A DNA stretch of 48,533 bases from CAZGDB01 sp964524705 (lineage in GTDB: Bacteria > Pseudomonadota > Gammaproteobacteria > Berkiellales > Berkiellaceae). A program made the position numbers and the translations under genes. Location of the stretch: positions 1 through 48,533 of the forward strand of contig CAZGDB010000010.1 in assembly GCA_964524705.1 (NCBI GenBank). Reading direction: 5' to 3'. The notes below the pieces were generated by a model. It saw nothing but the letters and a program-made list of their open reading frames with translations, searched no databases and had not been told where the DNA came from. Below, piece after piece: positions 24,256 to 33,465 of this stretch (position 1 is the first letter of the stretch; every line of letters starts with the position of its first letter).

Positions 24256-24657
24256 ATGTTGATGAAAGCATTAATATATGGTTTAGCCTTCTTTGCCGGT
24301 AGTGTGATGGCAGCAGATGATAATCCTAGATTGAAAGTTGTGCAGGATAAAGTGCAGGTTGCAAAAGAAAATTATTTTACCGGCAAAGAAGAGTTGGGGT
24401 TAACAAAGCATGCGGTGACCACCCCTTTGGATATATGGGATGCTACTTGTTATAAAATTCCTTTAAAAGGTTGTAAAGTCCCAAGAGATGCTTGGGGGAA
24501 ATATACAGGACTACCTTTGCCTCCTGAACCTGTTGAGGATTTAGAACCAGTGCAAGATGATACTGCTGTATCAGATACAGGGACCTCGGACTCAGGAACA
24601 GGAACATCGACCTCAGGATCAGGCACTACAACCTCAAATGGAGTACCCTTACAATGA
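24256..24657 (+). CDS. Periplasmic protein with one Cys-pair repeat
   Basis: 133 aa; an ATG two codons downstream (24262) is an equally good start. Signal peptide at about residues 1-19 (GSVMA cleavage). One copy of the motif seen twice in the preceding gene: WDATCYKIPLKGCKVPRDAW (about residues 62-81). A Glu/Pro and then Ser/Gly/Thr-rich disordered tail fills the last 45 residues. AGGAG lies just upstream. Its last codons overlap the start of icmX (ATGATG). Function unknown, likely a partner or paralogue of the preceding protein. Confidence 0.65.
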   Translation: MLMKALIYGLAFFAGSVMAADDNPRLKVVQDKVQVAKENYFTGKEELGLTKHAVTTPLDIWDATCYKIPLKGCKVPRDAWGKYTGLPLPPEPVEDLEPVQDDTAVSDTGTSDSGTGTSTSGSGTTTSNGVPLQ

Positions 24658-25613
24658 TGCGAAAAGGATTAAGAATTTCAACTTTATTGGCGCTTTCTTT
24701 GAGTGTAATGCAAGCGTTTGCTGCAGATGCGCCAGCTCCTGCGCCATCAGGCACAGTTGCTGATTTGGTGGAGTTAATTAAAAACGATGTCAAACGTGCT
24801 GATGCAGCACAGGCGATTATTAATTATCGTGCGAAGAGCGATTATAATGATGCTGTAGTTCGCAGAGATGAATTATTAGCTGATGCGCCAGGTACAGCGG
24901 ATATGTTAGCTTCCAGTGAACAACTCAAAGCTATTTTAGCTGCAGAGAAAGCACCCATGGCTGCTAATATGCGTTCTGATACGCAGATAATGGGATTATT
25001 AGGAAATGGGGGGTTGGATAGAGCGATTTTATCTAAAGAGTATTTAGATAATAAAATGACAACTAACGCCTTGAATTTAAATCGTTTCTTAGACAGTTCT
25101 TTGTTGGTGGATGATACCAGCAAAAAACAATTAGCTGCTACAGAAGCTTTATTGTTTGGAAAATTATTTGTGAGTAATGCAGAAGCTCCACAGGTGGGTA
25201 CGACTGCTGATGCAGGTACTGGGAATGCTTTAAGTGTTTTAGCATTACTGAGTCCGAGTGTGGCGGCAGTAGCACATATGCGTGATCTGCGTGTGCCACC
25301 GATGGGGTTGAAAGTATCTAAAATGGCGGTTTGGGAAAATGAATCACAACGGCGATTTTTAGATCCCGATGGGGCTTGGGCGGCTAAAGTAGCAGTGACA
25401 CCTTCTGCAGGATTATTGCGTGAATTGGTACATATGGAAGCGTTTAAGCTGTATTTAGAAATGGAACGGTACAAACAATTAGAACGTATAGAAGCTTTAT
25501 TGGCGAGTTCTAATATTTTATCTGGAAAAGCGTTACCAATTTTAGTGACGGTGGCTGACTTATTACGCGGCATGGAAGCTACCAAACGCGAAAATCAGTC
25601 TAAACCACAATAA
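24654..25613 (+). CDS. icmX: IcmX-family periplasmic protein, first copy
   Basis: 319 aa. Signal peptide at about residues 1-24 (MQAFA cleavage). The mature start is Ala/Pro-rich, then DLVELIKNDVKRADAAQAII, shared almost exactly with the next gene. The C-terminal LLRELVHMEAFKLYLEMERY...ERIEALLASSNIL matches my memory of the IcmX C-terminus (helices rich in R-E-L...L-Y-L...E-R). Legionella IcmX is longer (about 466 aa), is periplasmic and partly released, and is needed for pore formation. Location after icmW supports the call. Confidence 0.7.
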   Translation: MMRKGLRISTLLALSLSVMQAFAADAPAPAPSGTVADLVELIKNDVKRADAAQAIINYRAKSDYNDAVVRRDELLADAPGTADMLASSEQLKAILAAEKAPMAANMRSDTQIMGLLGNGGLDRAILSKEYLDNKMTTNALNLNRFLDSSLLVDDTSKKQLAATEALLFGKLFVSNAEAPQVGTTADAGTGNALSVLALLSPSVAAVAHMRDLRVPPMGLKVSKMAVWENESQRRFLDPDGAWAAKVAVTPSAGLLRELVHMEAFKLYLEMERYKQLERIEALLASSNILSGKALPILVTVADLLRGMEATKRENQSKPQ

Positions 25614-25627
25614 TCTAGGGGATTGAA

Positions 25628-26662
25628 ATGAAAAGGTTGCGTGCAACAGTACTGTGTGCCTTAACTTGGATGACGCCTTTGGCGTGGGCGGCGGATGCCG
25701 CCCCAGCACCATCTGGAGATCCAATGGCGGAGTTGGTGGAGCTTTTTAAAAATGATGCGAAACGTGCGGATGCAGCACAAGCGATCATTAATTATGAAGC
25801 GCAAAGAGCCTATGATATGAGCTCAGCGCGTCGCGATGAGTTATTAAATCAAGCACCGGGGACCGTTAATTATACGGCCAGCGGTACGCAAATGAATGTA
25901 TTGCAATCTCCTGAGAACACTAAAGCCCATATGGGTCCTACGATGATTAATTGGTTGTCTCTGAACCCTGATAAAAGTGCGTTTGCTAAAACCTATTTAA
26001 ATAGTGTGAATGATTTGGGGAAAGTAGGGCTACAAGATTTTTTAAATACCACCACGGCCGCTGAAGAAGAGGCTACGGCTTCAACTTTATTTGCACAGCT
26101 TTTTATGAGTAATATTGTTTTACCAGATGTTGGATCAGATGTGAGTGGGGATACCGGTAAGAATTTAGGGTTAGTGGCTGCGGCCAGTCCGGCTATTGCT
26201 TCAATGAGTCATATGCATGATATGCGAAAGGCGCCTGTAGATGGTAAAGGGCTCTCTGAAATGGGAACTTTAGAACAAGAGGCACAATATCGTTTTTTGG
26301 ATAACATTCCAGGACATGAAGGGGAGTGGGCCGCTGAGCTTGCGGTCACGCCTGAGCCTGGGTTATTACGTGAGCTCGCACAAATGCAAGCATTTCGGTT
26401 GTATTTAGAACAAGAAAACCATAAAAACACAGAGCGCGTGCAGGCTTTGTTGGCAGCTTCTAATTCTATTGGTACACAAGCCATACCGTTGATGAATAGT
26501 TTTGGGCCACTGTTGATGCAAGTGAAACAACAACTCGATGGTATACAAGCTGATATAGAACAAGCTAAGCAAGAAGCTAAAGACAAAGAAAAGGACTCAG
26601 GAGATGCAGATGCTGATGAAGCGGAAGCAGAAGGTCGTGAAGCATTAGGGATGCCTCAGTGA
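25628..26662 (+). CDS. icmX: IcmX-family periplasmic protein, second copy
   Basis: 344 aa. Signal peptide at about residues 1-21 (AWA cleavage). It aligns with the first copy along its length: ELFKNDAKRADAAQAIINYE, a central VLPDVGSDVSGDTGKNLGL, and a C-terminal LLRELAQMQAFRLYLEQENH. It differs by a 40-residue acidic coiled tail (KQEAKDKEKDSGDADADEAE). AGGGGA lies 6 nt upstream. The pair arose by tandem duplication. The next gene starts at a GTG in its stop codon. Which copy does the classical IcmX job cannot be told from sequence. Confidence 0.7.
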   Translation: MKRLRATVLCALTWMTPLAWAADAAPAPSGDPMAELVELFKNDAKRADAAQAIINYEAQRAYDMSSARRDELLNQAPGTVNYTASGTQMNVLQSPENTKAHMGPTMINWLSLNPDKSAFAKTYLNSVNDLGKVGLQDFLNTTTAAEEEATASTLFAQLFMSNIVLPDVGSDVSGDTGKNLGLVAAASPAIASMSHMHDMRKAPVDGKGLSEMGTLEQEAQYRFLDNIPGHEGEWAAELAVTPEPGLLRELAQMQAFRLYLEQENHKNTERVQALLAASNSIGTQAIPLMNSFGPLLMQVKQQLDGIQADIEQAKQEAKDKEKDSGDADADEAEAEGREALGMPQ

Positions 26663-28068
26663 TAAAAGCTGTTTTTCGATTTGTTCCGCGCTGGCGTAGA
26701 AAACTACAGCACTTTCCAATACGTTATGGTTGGGAAGTGCCGGCCTTGACGCTGCTCTTATTAGGGGTGGTCACCGGTATATTGTTTTTACTCACGCAAC
26801 ACACGGCAATCTTTTTAAGGGCGACCCAAACTGAAATTTTATGCGCATTTTTGTGTGCGGTGTTTGCATTTTCGGGTTTAGGCAAAGTAACAGTAGGAGA
26901 AGTGCGTAAACCAGGTTGGCTTTGGTTGTTGCAGGTTTTTGGGATTATTGCAGGGATGTTTATAGTCCTCAGTTTTGAGTGGCGGGTATTTGCTTTAACC
27001 AGTTTTGCAGGACCTATTCCTTTGGCAGATCCGTTTACTAAAGATTTTTCTTTATGGTGGTGGGCAGGGATGACCACTTGGCCTTTATTTTTATGGGTAG
27101 GTGGTTTTTTATATCTTAAACAGCGTGGTATCACACAACCTTTATATAGTTTTATACATTTTGTTTTTTTACAAAGATTACATCGGTTTGTGGCTATTGG
27201 TGGGCATGCCACTCAAGCAATGATTGCGACTTTAGGGATACAGCTATTATTTTCAGCGATTTGGATTGCGCTTCTACAATATCTGGCCGCTTTTGCTGAA
27301 TTACCTTTAAAAGCTTATTTGGTATTGTTTAGCCTGAGCTGTACCTTTTTAATGTTGGGGGTAATGCAGTATTTTTATAAACAACAACGTAAAAAATGGG
27401 CGCGTTTAGATCGGACTTTTAGATATCTCTTTTTTTGGGCCACTTTTTGGTTACAGGGACTGTTATTAGGCGTTTGTGTGGGCATAAAACCTCTGGTTAT
27501 GGATAATTTAACGCGATATATGGCGCATTGGGATTTGGTGCAACGTTTGTTTGATAAGTTATTGCCAGATTCAGGTTCTATGCAAATCTGTTTATATTGG
27601 AGCCTGTATCTCTTAATTTGTCCGTGGGTTGCCTCTTTGTTGGTAAGGGTATCAGAAGGACGCTCTTGGTTGTCTATTTTTATGGTTACGGCTATTCCCT
27701 GCTTTTTAATAGAGTTTTTTGGCTTTCCTTTCTTGTTATTGGCTCAAACCATGTGGCCGCTGTTAGGGATTGCATTTGCAGTCGGGGTGGTTTGTTTAGG
27801 GTTTGGTTCATATTCCACAGGACTGTTTCAAAGTTATTGGTTGCCTACTCAAGCCAAAGGACCACATATCTCACAGGTTGCAGCTACCTTATTATCAGGT
27901 AGTCTTACCATGATGTTATATTACGGACTTGGCGCTGGTAGAATTATAGCGGTCTATATTAGTAGTGTGGCAGCCATTAGTATGTTATTCGTGCTGACTA
28001 TGTTAGCTGGTTTATTTATTGCATTAGCAAAAAAGAAGCAGGCTATGACATTGTATTATGTTTCTTGA
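26659..28068 (+). CDS. BCCT-like polytopic membrane protein at the end of the icmW-X operon
   Basis: 469 aa from a GTG overlapping the icmX stop (GTGA). About ten to twelve membrane helices. The segment CPWVASLLVRVSEGRSWLSI (about residues 320-340) resembles the betaine/choline/carnitine transporter signature (...PFVGLFIARISRGRTIR...), and SLWWWAGMTTWPLFLWVGG resembles an earlier BCCT helix. The residues are clearly degraded relative to true transporters, so substrate transport is doubtful. Translational coupling to icmX suggests a Dot/Icm-associated inner-membrane role. A protein named DotV in related systems may be the equivalent, but I cannot verify that. Confidence 0.5.
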   Translation: MIKAVFRFVPRWRRKLQHFPIRYGWEVPALTLLLLGVVTGILFLLTQHTAIFLRATQTEILCAFLCAVFAFSGLGKVTVGEVRKPGWLWLLQVFGIIAGMFIVLSFEWRVFALTSFAGPIPLADPFTKDFSLWWWAGMTTWPLFLWVGGFLYLKQRGITQPLYSFIHFVFLQRLHRFVAIGGHATQAMIATLGIQLLFSAIWIALLQYLAAFAELPLKAYLVLFSLSCTFLMLGVMQYFYKQQRKKWARLDRTFRYLFFWATFWLQGLLLGVCVGIKPLVMDNLTRYMAHWDLVQRLFDKLLPDSGSMQICLYWSLYLLICPWVASLLVRVSEGRSWLSIFMVTAIPCFLIEFFGFPFLLLAQTMWPLLGIAFAVGVVCLGFGSYSTGLFQSYWLPTQAKGPHISQVAATLLSGSLTMMLYYGLGAGRIIAVYISSVAAISMLFVLTMLAGLFIALAKKKQAMTLYYVS

Positions 28069-28170
28069 TAAATGAACTATCCCCCTTTAATCGTGTAAAA
28101 TAAGGACACATTTTTCGGTTGCCCTGATTATTTAGGGTTAGATGTCTAGTTTACTTTTTTTGGAGTAGTG

Positions 28171-28728
28171 ATGCTGATTGCAGGGATTGATGAAGCAGGG
28201 CGTGGCCCATTGGCAGGACCAGTAGTGGCTGCTGCAGTTATTTTGCCAGATAACTTTTTTTTAAAAGGATTGAACGATTCTAAAAAAATCTCTCCTAAAA
28301 AAAGAGAAAGTTTGTATCCACTGATTATGCAACAAGCTGTGAGCTACCATATCGCCTTAGCAGACCCTGCTGAGATTGATAGTCTTAATATACATCATGC
28401 TACCTTATTAGCTATGCGGCGTGCTTTAGAGGGCTTAAGTATACAGCCTGCCTTTATTCAGGTAGATGGTAAGTTTTTACCTAAAACGAGTATCCCTGGT
28501 AAAGCCATTATTGGCGGAGATGGTAGTGAACCGGCTATTAGTGCCGCCTCTGTGTTAGCAAAAGTCTATCGAGATCATCTTATGGATGCTCTGGATGCAC
28601 AATATCCACAATATGGATTTAAACAACATAAAGGTTATCCTACGGTCACCCATATTGCCGCTTTAAAAAAATTTGGTCCTTGCCCTTCGCATCGTATATC
28701 TTATCAACCTGTACAAGCTGTTTTATAG
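28171..28728 (+). CDS. rnhB: Ribonuclease HII
   Basis: 185 aa, cleaves RNA of RNA-DNA hybrids and single ribonucleotides in DNA. Catalytic motifs are present: GIDEAGRGPLAGPV (Asp and Glu), VDGKFLP (Asp) and GGDGSEPAISAASVLAKVYR (Asp). The start ATG at 28171 has TGGAG 5 nt upstream; a GTG three nt earlier is too close to it. dnaE follows 12 nt later, the common gammaproteobacterial rnhB-dnaE pairing. Confidence 0.95.
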   Translation: MLIAGIDEAGRGPLAGPVVAAAVILPDNFFLKGLNDSKKISPKKRESLYPLIMQQAVSYHIALADPAEIDSLNIHHATLLAMRRALEGLSIQPAFIQVDGKFLPKTSIPGKAIIGGDGSEPAISAASVLAKVYRDHLMDALDAQYPQYGFKQHKGYPTVTHIAALKKFGPCPSHRISYQPVQAVL

Positions 28729-28740
28729 AAAGTTATCCAA

Positions 28741-31700
28741 ATGACCTTTGTGCCCTTGCTCGTCTATAGCGAATTTTCTCTACCACATAGTGTGGTGCGT
28801 ATTGATGAGTTGTGCCGTAAAGCAAAGGAGGCCGGGTTAAAGGCTTTAGCCTTAACTGACCAAGGACACTTTTTTGCAGCACTGAAGTTTTTTAAAAGCT
28901 GTAAAGCCCATGGCCTCAAGCCAATTTTAGGGGTCACCCTGGAAGTGGTACGAGAACGAACTACCCCCTTTAAAGTACAATTCTATTGCCAAAATGTGGA
29001 AGGGTATCAAAATCTCTCCGCAATCATCTCCGCTTCCTATCTGACAATGCCACGCGCGGAAGCTCCTCTTATCCCTTTTGAATATCTACAACAACAAAAT
29101 TGGAATGGGGTACTGGCTATAGGGGCAGGCCCCGACAGTGATGTGGTTCAAGCCCTCTTGGCGGGTCGAGACGCTATGGCGGCAGAATACCTCCAGGAAT
29201 GGCAGGGGATGTTTCCAGATCGTTTCTACGTGGGATTACAGAGCGTAGACGCCCCGTATGTTCCGGCCCTCACACAATTAGCGTATGACCAGCAATTAGC
29301 CTGCGTTGCAATGCATGCCATTCACTTTTTAGAAGCTGAAGACTATATGTGCTATATGGCACGTATCGCCATAGGTCGCGGCACCTTGCTAGAAACAGAA
29401 CGTACGCACCATTTACATCAAGAACAACAATACTTTCTGAGCCCTGAAGCCTTTGCTCAAAAATTTGCTGCAGTTCCTATGGCGATTGAAAATACAATCG
29501 CGATTGCTAAAAAATGTAATTTTAAATTTGAGTTCGGAAACACCTATTTGCCAGATTTTCCGATCCCAGCCGACCAAACCCTTAAAACCTACTTTACGCA
29601 GCAAGCAACCCTTGGGTTGCAGCTGCGTTTACAACAAGAAAAACATCTACAAAAGATTTCTGCAGAAGAACTTACTCAGTATCAGCAACGCCTAGAAGAA
29701 GAATGCTCGATGATCGATAAAATGGGTTTTGCAGGATACTTTTTGATCGTGTCAGATTTGATTCAATGGGCAAAACAACAAGATATCCCCGTAGGCCCAG
29801 GACGTGGTTCAGGGGCTGGGTCTTTGGTTGCATACGCGCTACAAATTACTGATATCGACCCGATGGTCTTTAGATTACTTTTTGAACGGTTCTTAAACCC
29901 AGAACGAGTCTCCATGCCTGACTTTGATATCGATTTTTGTATGGATGGTCGAGATCGGGTAATTGAGTATGTCACCAATCGCTATGGTCGCACTAATGTC
30001 TCGCAGATTGCCACCTTTGGTACCATGGCCGCAAAAGCCGTAGTGCGAGATGTAGGGCGTATTTTAGGGTATGCCTATGGCTTTGTAGACAAAGTAGCGA
30101 AACTCATCCCCTTTGATTTAGGGATAACCCTTGAAAAAGCACTGGAATTAGAACCTCGCTTAAAAGAATGGTACCAAGAAGAGGAAGAGGTTAGACACAT
30201 TATAGATCTCGCACTCAAACTCGAAGGCCTTACCCGTAGCGTGGGTAAACATGCCGGAGGGATGGTTATAGCTCCACGCCCCTTAACAGAGTTTGTGCCC
30301 ATTTATTGTGAAGAAAATAGCCAACAAATTGTCAGTCAATTTGATAAAGATGACGTAGAAGCAATCGGGTTGGTAAAATTCGACTTTTTAGGACTGCGTA
30401 CTTTAACCCTTATTCAAGGTACGTGTAAAAAAATTATTCAAACCTCTGGCATGGCAGATTGGCATTTGCGTCAGATAGACCTAGAAGATCCAGACACTTA
30501 CCGTTTACTTAAAAATGGTCAAACTACCGCCATCTTCCAGCTAGAATCACGCGGAATGAAAGACCTGATTGCACGATTAGTGCCGGATTGTTTTGAAGAA
30601 ATTGTGGCATTGGTGGCGTTATTCAGACCAGGGCCTCTACAATCTGGGATGGTAGATGATTTTATTAACCGTAAACATGGGCGCGCAGCAGTTACTTACC
30701 CACACCCTTGTTTAGAAAAGTTATTAGAACCTACCTATGGGGTTATCTTATACCAAGAACAAGTAATGCAAATTGCTCAAGAATTGGCAGGCTACTCACT
30801 GGGTGAAGCAGACTTATTACGTCGTGCTATGGGTAAGAAAAAACCTGAAGAAATGGCACAGCAACGGGATTTATTTATAACGGGTGCTAAACGTAAACAT
30901 GATATAGACCCCAGTGTTGCTAACCCCATCTTTGACTTAATGGAAAAATTTGCAGGGTATGGGTTTAATAAATCTCACGCAGCCGCTTATGCCTTAATTT
31001 CTTATCAAACAGCCTGGTTGAAAACCCATTACCCTGTAGAATTTATGGCTGCAGTATTATCTTCAGATATGATGCATACCGATAAAGTGGTCTACTTTTT
31101 ACAAGAATGTCGTAAAATGCATATTGAGGTTTTGCCACCTTCAGTAGCAGAGAGTACTTTTGATTTTCAGGTTACCGCTGATAAAAAAATATGCTACGGT
31201 TTGGGTGCGATTAAAGGGGTAGGGGAAGGCGCTGTTGAAAATATTGTTCACATTCGTCAAGATCGCCCATTTACGACCTTAGAAGATTTTTTAAATCGTA
31301 TAGATCACCGTAAATGTCATAAACGTGTCTTGGAAGCTTTGATTGGCGCCGGTGCAATGGATGCCTTTGGAGAACGTGCGTTTATGCTACATCATCTGGA
31401 AGGGTTGCTTCGTATTGCCATACAACAAGAAAAGTTTGCGCAACAGGGGCAAACCTCCTTATTTTCACAATTTACAGGTGAGACAGCACCATTATCACCA
31501 GTGCGGCCTTGGTCTTTAGAAGAAAAACTAAAAATAGAAAAAACAACCTTAGGGTTTTATTTATCAGGACATCCTTTTATGGCCCTGCCAGCGCGTACCC
31601 GCGCTTGGAGAACCGCGGCCTTAGAGAAGTTGCCCATGGATAGACCTGGTATGATTAAGCTGATGGGCTTTATCAGTGGGGCGCGTTTTATTACCACTAA

Positions 31701-32163
31701 AACGGGTAATAAAATGGCATGGCTAGTATTAGAAGATGAAAGTGGTACCCAGGAAGTTGCTGTATTTTCAGACTTATTAGAACAGCAGCGTGAAGTCTTT
31801 GTAAAAGATAATTTGGTTTTTATAGAGGCGGCTATTCAACGTGTGGATAAAGATAAAGCGCCCAGAATGCGGGTTCAGTCTTTATGCGGATTGGATGAAT
31901 GGCAAGCTAAAAGCACTAAACTATTAAAAATCCATCTTAAGCCTTTCCATAAACCACATTTGGCAGAACTCAAAGCCTTACTCTGTACGCCCAGTACAAC
32001 TCCTGGAGATATTACTTGTCCTGTAGAGGTATATTATGCCGATGATACTACGCATGTAAAAATTAGAATGCCTGAGCATGCGCATGCACAACTCTCTAAA
32101 ACGTGGTTAACGCGAGTTAAGGAATTAATTGGCATCCCACATTTGGAATTTGTAGGTCAGTAG
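28741..32163 (+). CDS. dnaE: DNA polymerase III alpha subunit
   Basis: 1140 aa (E. coli 1160 aa), the replicative polymerase. N-terminal PHP domain (residues 1 to about 270), palm with the catalytic MPDFDIDFC motif (about residues 390-400) and a neighbouring VGPGRGSGAGSLVAYA, fingers with FNKSHAAAYALISYQTAWLK (about 745-765), then helix-hairpin-helix and OB-fold (about 970-1060) regions. It is followed by 230 nt without a gene. No damage or missing motif noticed. Confidence 0.97.
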   Translation: MTFVPLLVYSEFSLPHSVVRIDELCRKAKEAGLKALALTDQGHFFAALKFFKSCKAHGLKPILGVTLEVVRERTTPFKVQFYCQNVEGYQNLSAIISASYLTMPRAEAPLIPFEYLQQQNWNGVLAIGAGPDSDVVQALLAGRDAMAAEYLQEWQGMFPDRFYVGLQSVDAPYVPALTQLAYDQQLACVAMHAIHFLEAEDYMCYMARIAIGRGTLLETERTHHLHQEQQYFLSPEAFAQKFAAVPMAIENTIAIAKKCNFKFEFGNTYLPDFPIPADQTLKTYFTQQATLGLQLRLQQEKHLQKISAEELTQYQQRLEEECSMIDKMGFAGYFLIVSDLIQWAKQQDIPVGPGRGSGAGSLVAYALQITDIDPMVFRLLFERFLNPERVSMPDFDIDFCMDGRDRVIEYVTNRYGRTNVSQIATFGTMAAKAVVRDVGRILGYAYGFVDKVAKLIPFDLGITLEKALELEPRLKEWYQEEEEVRHIIDLALKLEGLTRSVGKHAGGMVIAPRPLTEFVPIYCEENSQQIVSQFDKDDVEAIGLVKFDFLGLRTLTLIQGTCKKIIQTSGMADWHLRQIDLEDPDTYRLLKNGQTTAIFQLESRGMKDLIARLVPDCFEEIVALVALFRPGPLQSGMVDDFINRKHGRAAVTYPHPCLEKLLEPTYGVILYQEQVMQIAQELAGYSLGEADLLRRAMGKKKPEEMAQQRDLFITGAKRKHDIDPSVANPIFDLMEKFAGYGFNKSHAAAYALISYQTAWLKTHYPVEFMAAVLSSDMMHTDKVVYFLQECRKMHIEVLPPSVAESTFDFQVTADKKICYGLGAIKGVGEGAVENIVHIRQDRPFTTLEDFLNRIDHRKCHKRVLEALIGAGAMDAFGERAFMLHHLEGLLRIAIQQEKFAQQGQTSLFSQFTGETAPLSPVRPWSLEEKLKIEKTTLGFYLSGHPFMALPARTRAWRTAALEKLPMDRPGMIKLMGFISGARFITTKTGNKMAWLVLEDESGTQEVAVFSDLLEQQREVFVKDNLVFIEAAIQRVDKDKAPRMRVQSLCGLDEWQAKSTKLLKIHLKPFHKPHLAELKALLCTPSTTPGDITCPVEVYYADDTTHVKIRMPEHAHAQLSKTWLTRVKELIGIPHLEFVGQ

Positions 32164-32334
32164 TAAATTATTCGGATAAAATGGTTGGATCTTCTCCTGG
32201 TTTTATGGATATACCTCTCTTGAGGTAAAATGAGCGTCTTTTAACTGAGAAAGATCAGGTTCGCTTCTCATTTAGGCTGTAATTGCACTTCTTATGGTGT
32301 ACTACATATTTCTAAAAAGGCACTAAAAAAAACC

Positions 32335-32361
32335 GGAACTTATTAAATAAAAATCACTCTA
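32335..32361 (+). promoter_or_regulatory. Sigma-E (RpoE)-like promoter
   Basis: GGAACTT (32335-32341), 16 nt, then TCTA (32358-32361). This agrees with the extracytoplasmic-stress sigma-E consensus known in enteric bacteria (GGAACTT, N15-19, TCtgA-like). The leader to the ATG at 32394 would be about 27 nt. The rest of the 230-nt gap after dnaE holds a short ACCTC/GAGGT inverted repeat at about 32213-32227 but no clear terminator. Confidence 0.4.
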
Positions 32362-32393
32362 TAGAGGCAAGAAATACTTGATTGGAGTCGTGT

Positions 32394-33461
32394 ATGCCCA
32401 CCATTGATGAAGTAACTAGCGCCTTGTCGACAATAGAGGTTGGCTATCAGGATTCGGCGTATTTGCAGCAAGTCACAAAATACCTTAACGATACAGTGTT
32501 AAAAAAAGATCCGTGGATTACAACTCTCCACACCTCTTATCGCTTACCAGAAAATGACACAAATCCAGGTCCTAAAACAAACACCCTAACGCTAGATGGT
32601 AACCCATGGGATAAAGAAATATCATTTAAGACGATTTTAGATCAAGTTGTAAAGTATGAAAAAGCAGAACAAACTAAAGACACTAAACAAGCAAAATTGA
32701 ATTTTTTGAAAATAGCGCTACATCAATCTAAGTTGCGCAGCACAGAACAGTTTCATGCGGTGTTTAAAGTGATAGAACACATAGTAGGTAAGTTTTCCGC
32801 TGATAGTACCGCTTTCTCCCTGAGGGTGATAGCGGCACAACAAAAAAAAATTGAATCATCAGAATTGCAAGAATTAAATTTACAAATATTAGAGGAAGTT
32901 AAAGCTAATCTTGAGCGTATGCGGTTACAATTTTTAGAAGATATTCAAAAAATAGAACAAGGATTTTTAGCAGGGATTGAGGCGATAAAATTTGATTATC
33001 ATCCAGATAGGCTAGAATTAGAGTTTCGTGCATTCTTAAGTGCTGAATACCAATGTGCTAAGTTGACACAAGGTTTTTTGCTGGCCTTGAAAGAAAAACT
33101 TGGAAAAATAGCTGGTGAAGATTGCTATCAAGACTTATTTAGTCCTTATCGCGTAAAACCCGGTCAAGACCAGCGTGACGTAGATATTTTTGGAGCATTT
33201 ACTTTAGCGATACAAAAATTTATAGAAAAAGGTGCGAACATACAGGGGTTGCGTATTCAGAAAGTGTTGGCACATGCTAATACGCAAAAAATTAAAGATT
33301 TTTCTGGTGTTGAGGCTCAGGTAGTGCAAGAGATGACACGTCTTGGATTCTCTATCATCCAGGTGACCCCAAAAACAGTTATGATGAGTGGAGAGCCACA
33401 AAAAACTGTTCAACAGGGGATAGCAACACAGCCAGCGGTCTTGCGTCATAAACCCACTTAA
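32394..33461 (+). CDS. Hypothetical coiled-coil protein
   Basis: 355 aa from ATG 32394 (GGAG 6 nt upstream); a TTG four codons earlier is less likely. No signal peptide or membrane helix. Residues about 155-200 form a charged coiled coil (LEEVKANLERMRLQFLEDIQ). The C-terminus is polar (QQGIATQPAVLRHKPT). Monocistronic, with a possible sigma-E promoter. It converges with the next gene with a 4-nt gap. A soluble coiled-coil protein of this size near a Dot/Icm island could be an effector, but no domain is recognised. Confidence 0.6.
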   Translation: MPTIDEVTSALSTIEVGYQDSAYLQQVTKYLNDTVLKKDPWITTLHTSYRLPENDTNPGPKTNTLTLDGNPWDKEISFKTILDQVVKYEKAEQTKDTKQAKLNFLKIALHQSKLRSTEQFHAVFKVIEHIVGKFSADSTAFSLRVIAAQQKKIESSELQELNLQILEEVKANLERMRLQFLEDIQKIEQGFLAGIEAIKFDYHPDRLELEFRAFLSAEYQCAKLTQGFLLALKEKLGKIAGEDCYQDLFSPYRVKPGQDQRDVDIFGAFTLAIQKFIEKGANIQGLRIQKVLAHANTQKIKDFSGVEAQVVQEMTRLGFSIIQVTPKTVMMSGEPQKTVQQGIATQPAVLRHKPT

Positions 33462-33465
33462 GGTG

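Noticed and set aside
24842..25585. Long 247-codon minus-strand frame
   Set aside because: It lies entirely antisense to the first icmX copy, is Ser/Asn/Ala-rich with no recognisable pattern, and the plus-strand protein has a signal peptide, family motifs and a paralogue.
28090..28165. CCCT...AGGG hairpin before rnhB as a terminator
   Set aside because: The stem is only four pairs and the T-run is over 20 nt away, so it is not convincing.
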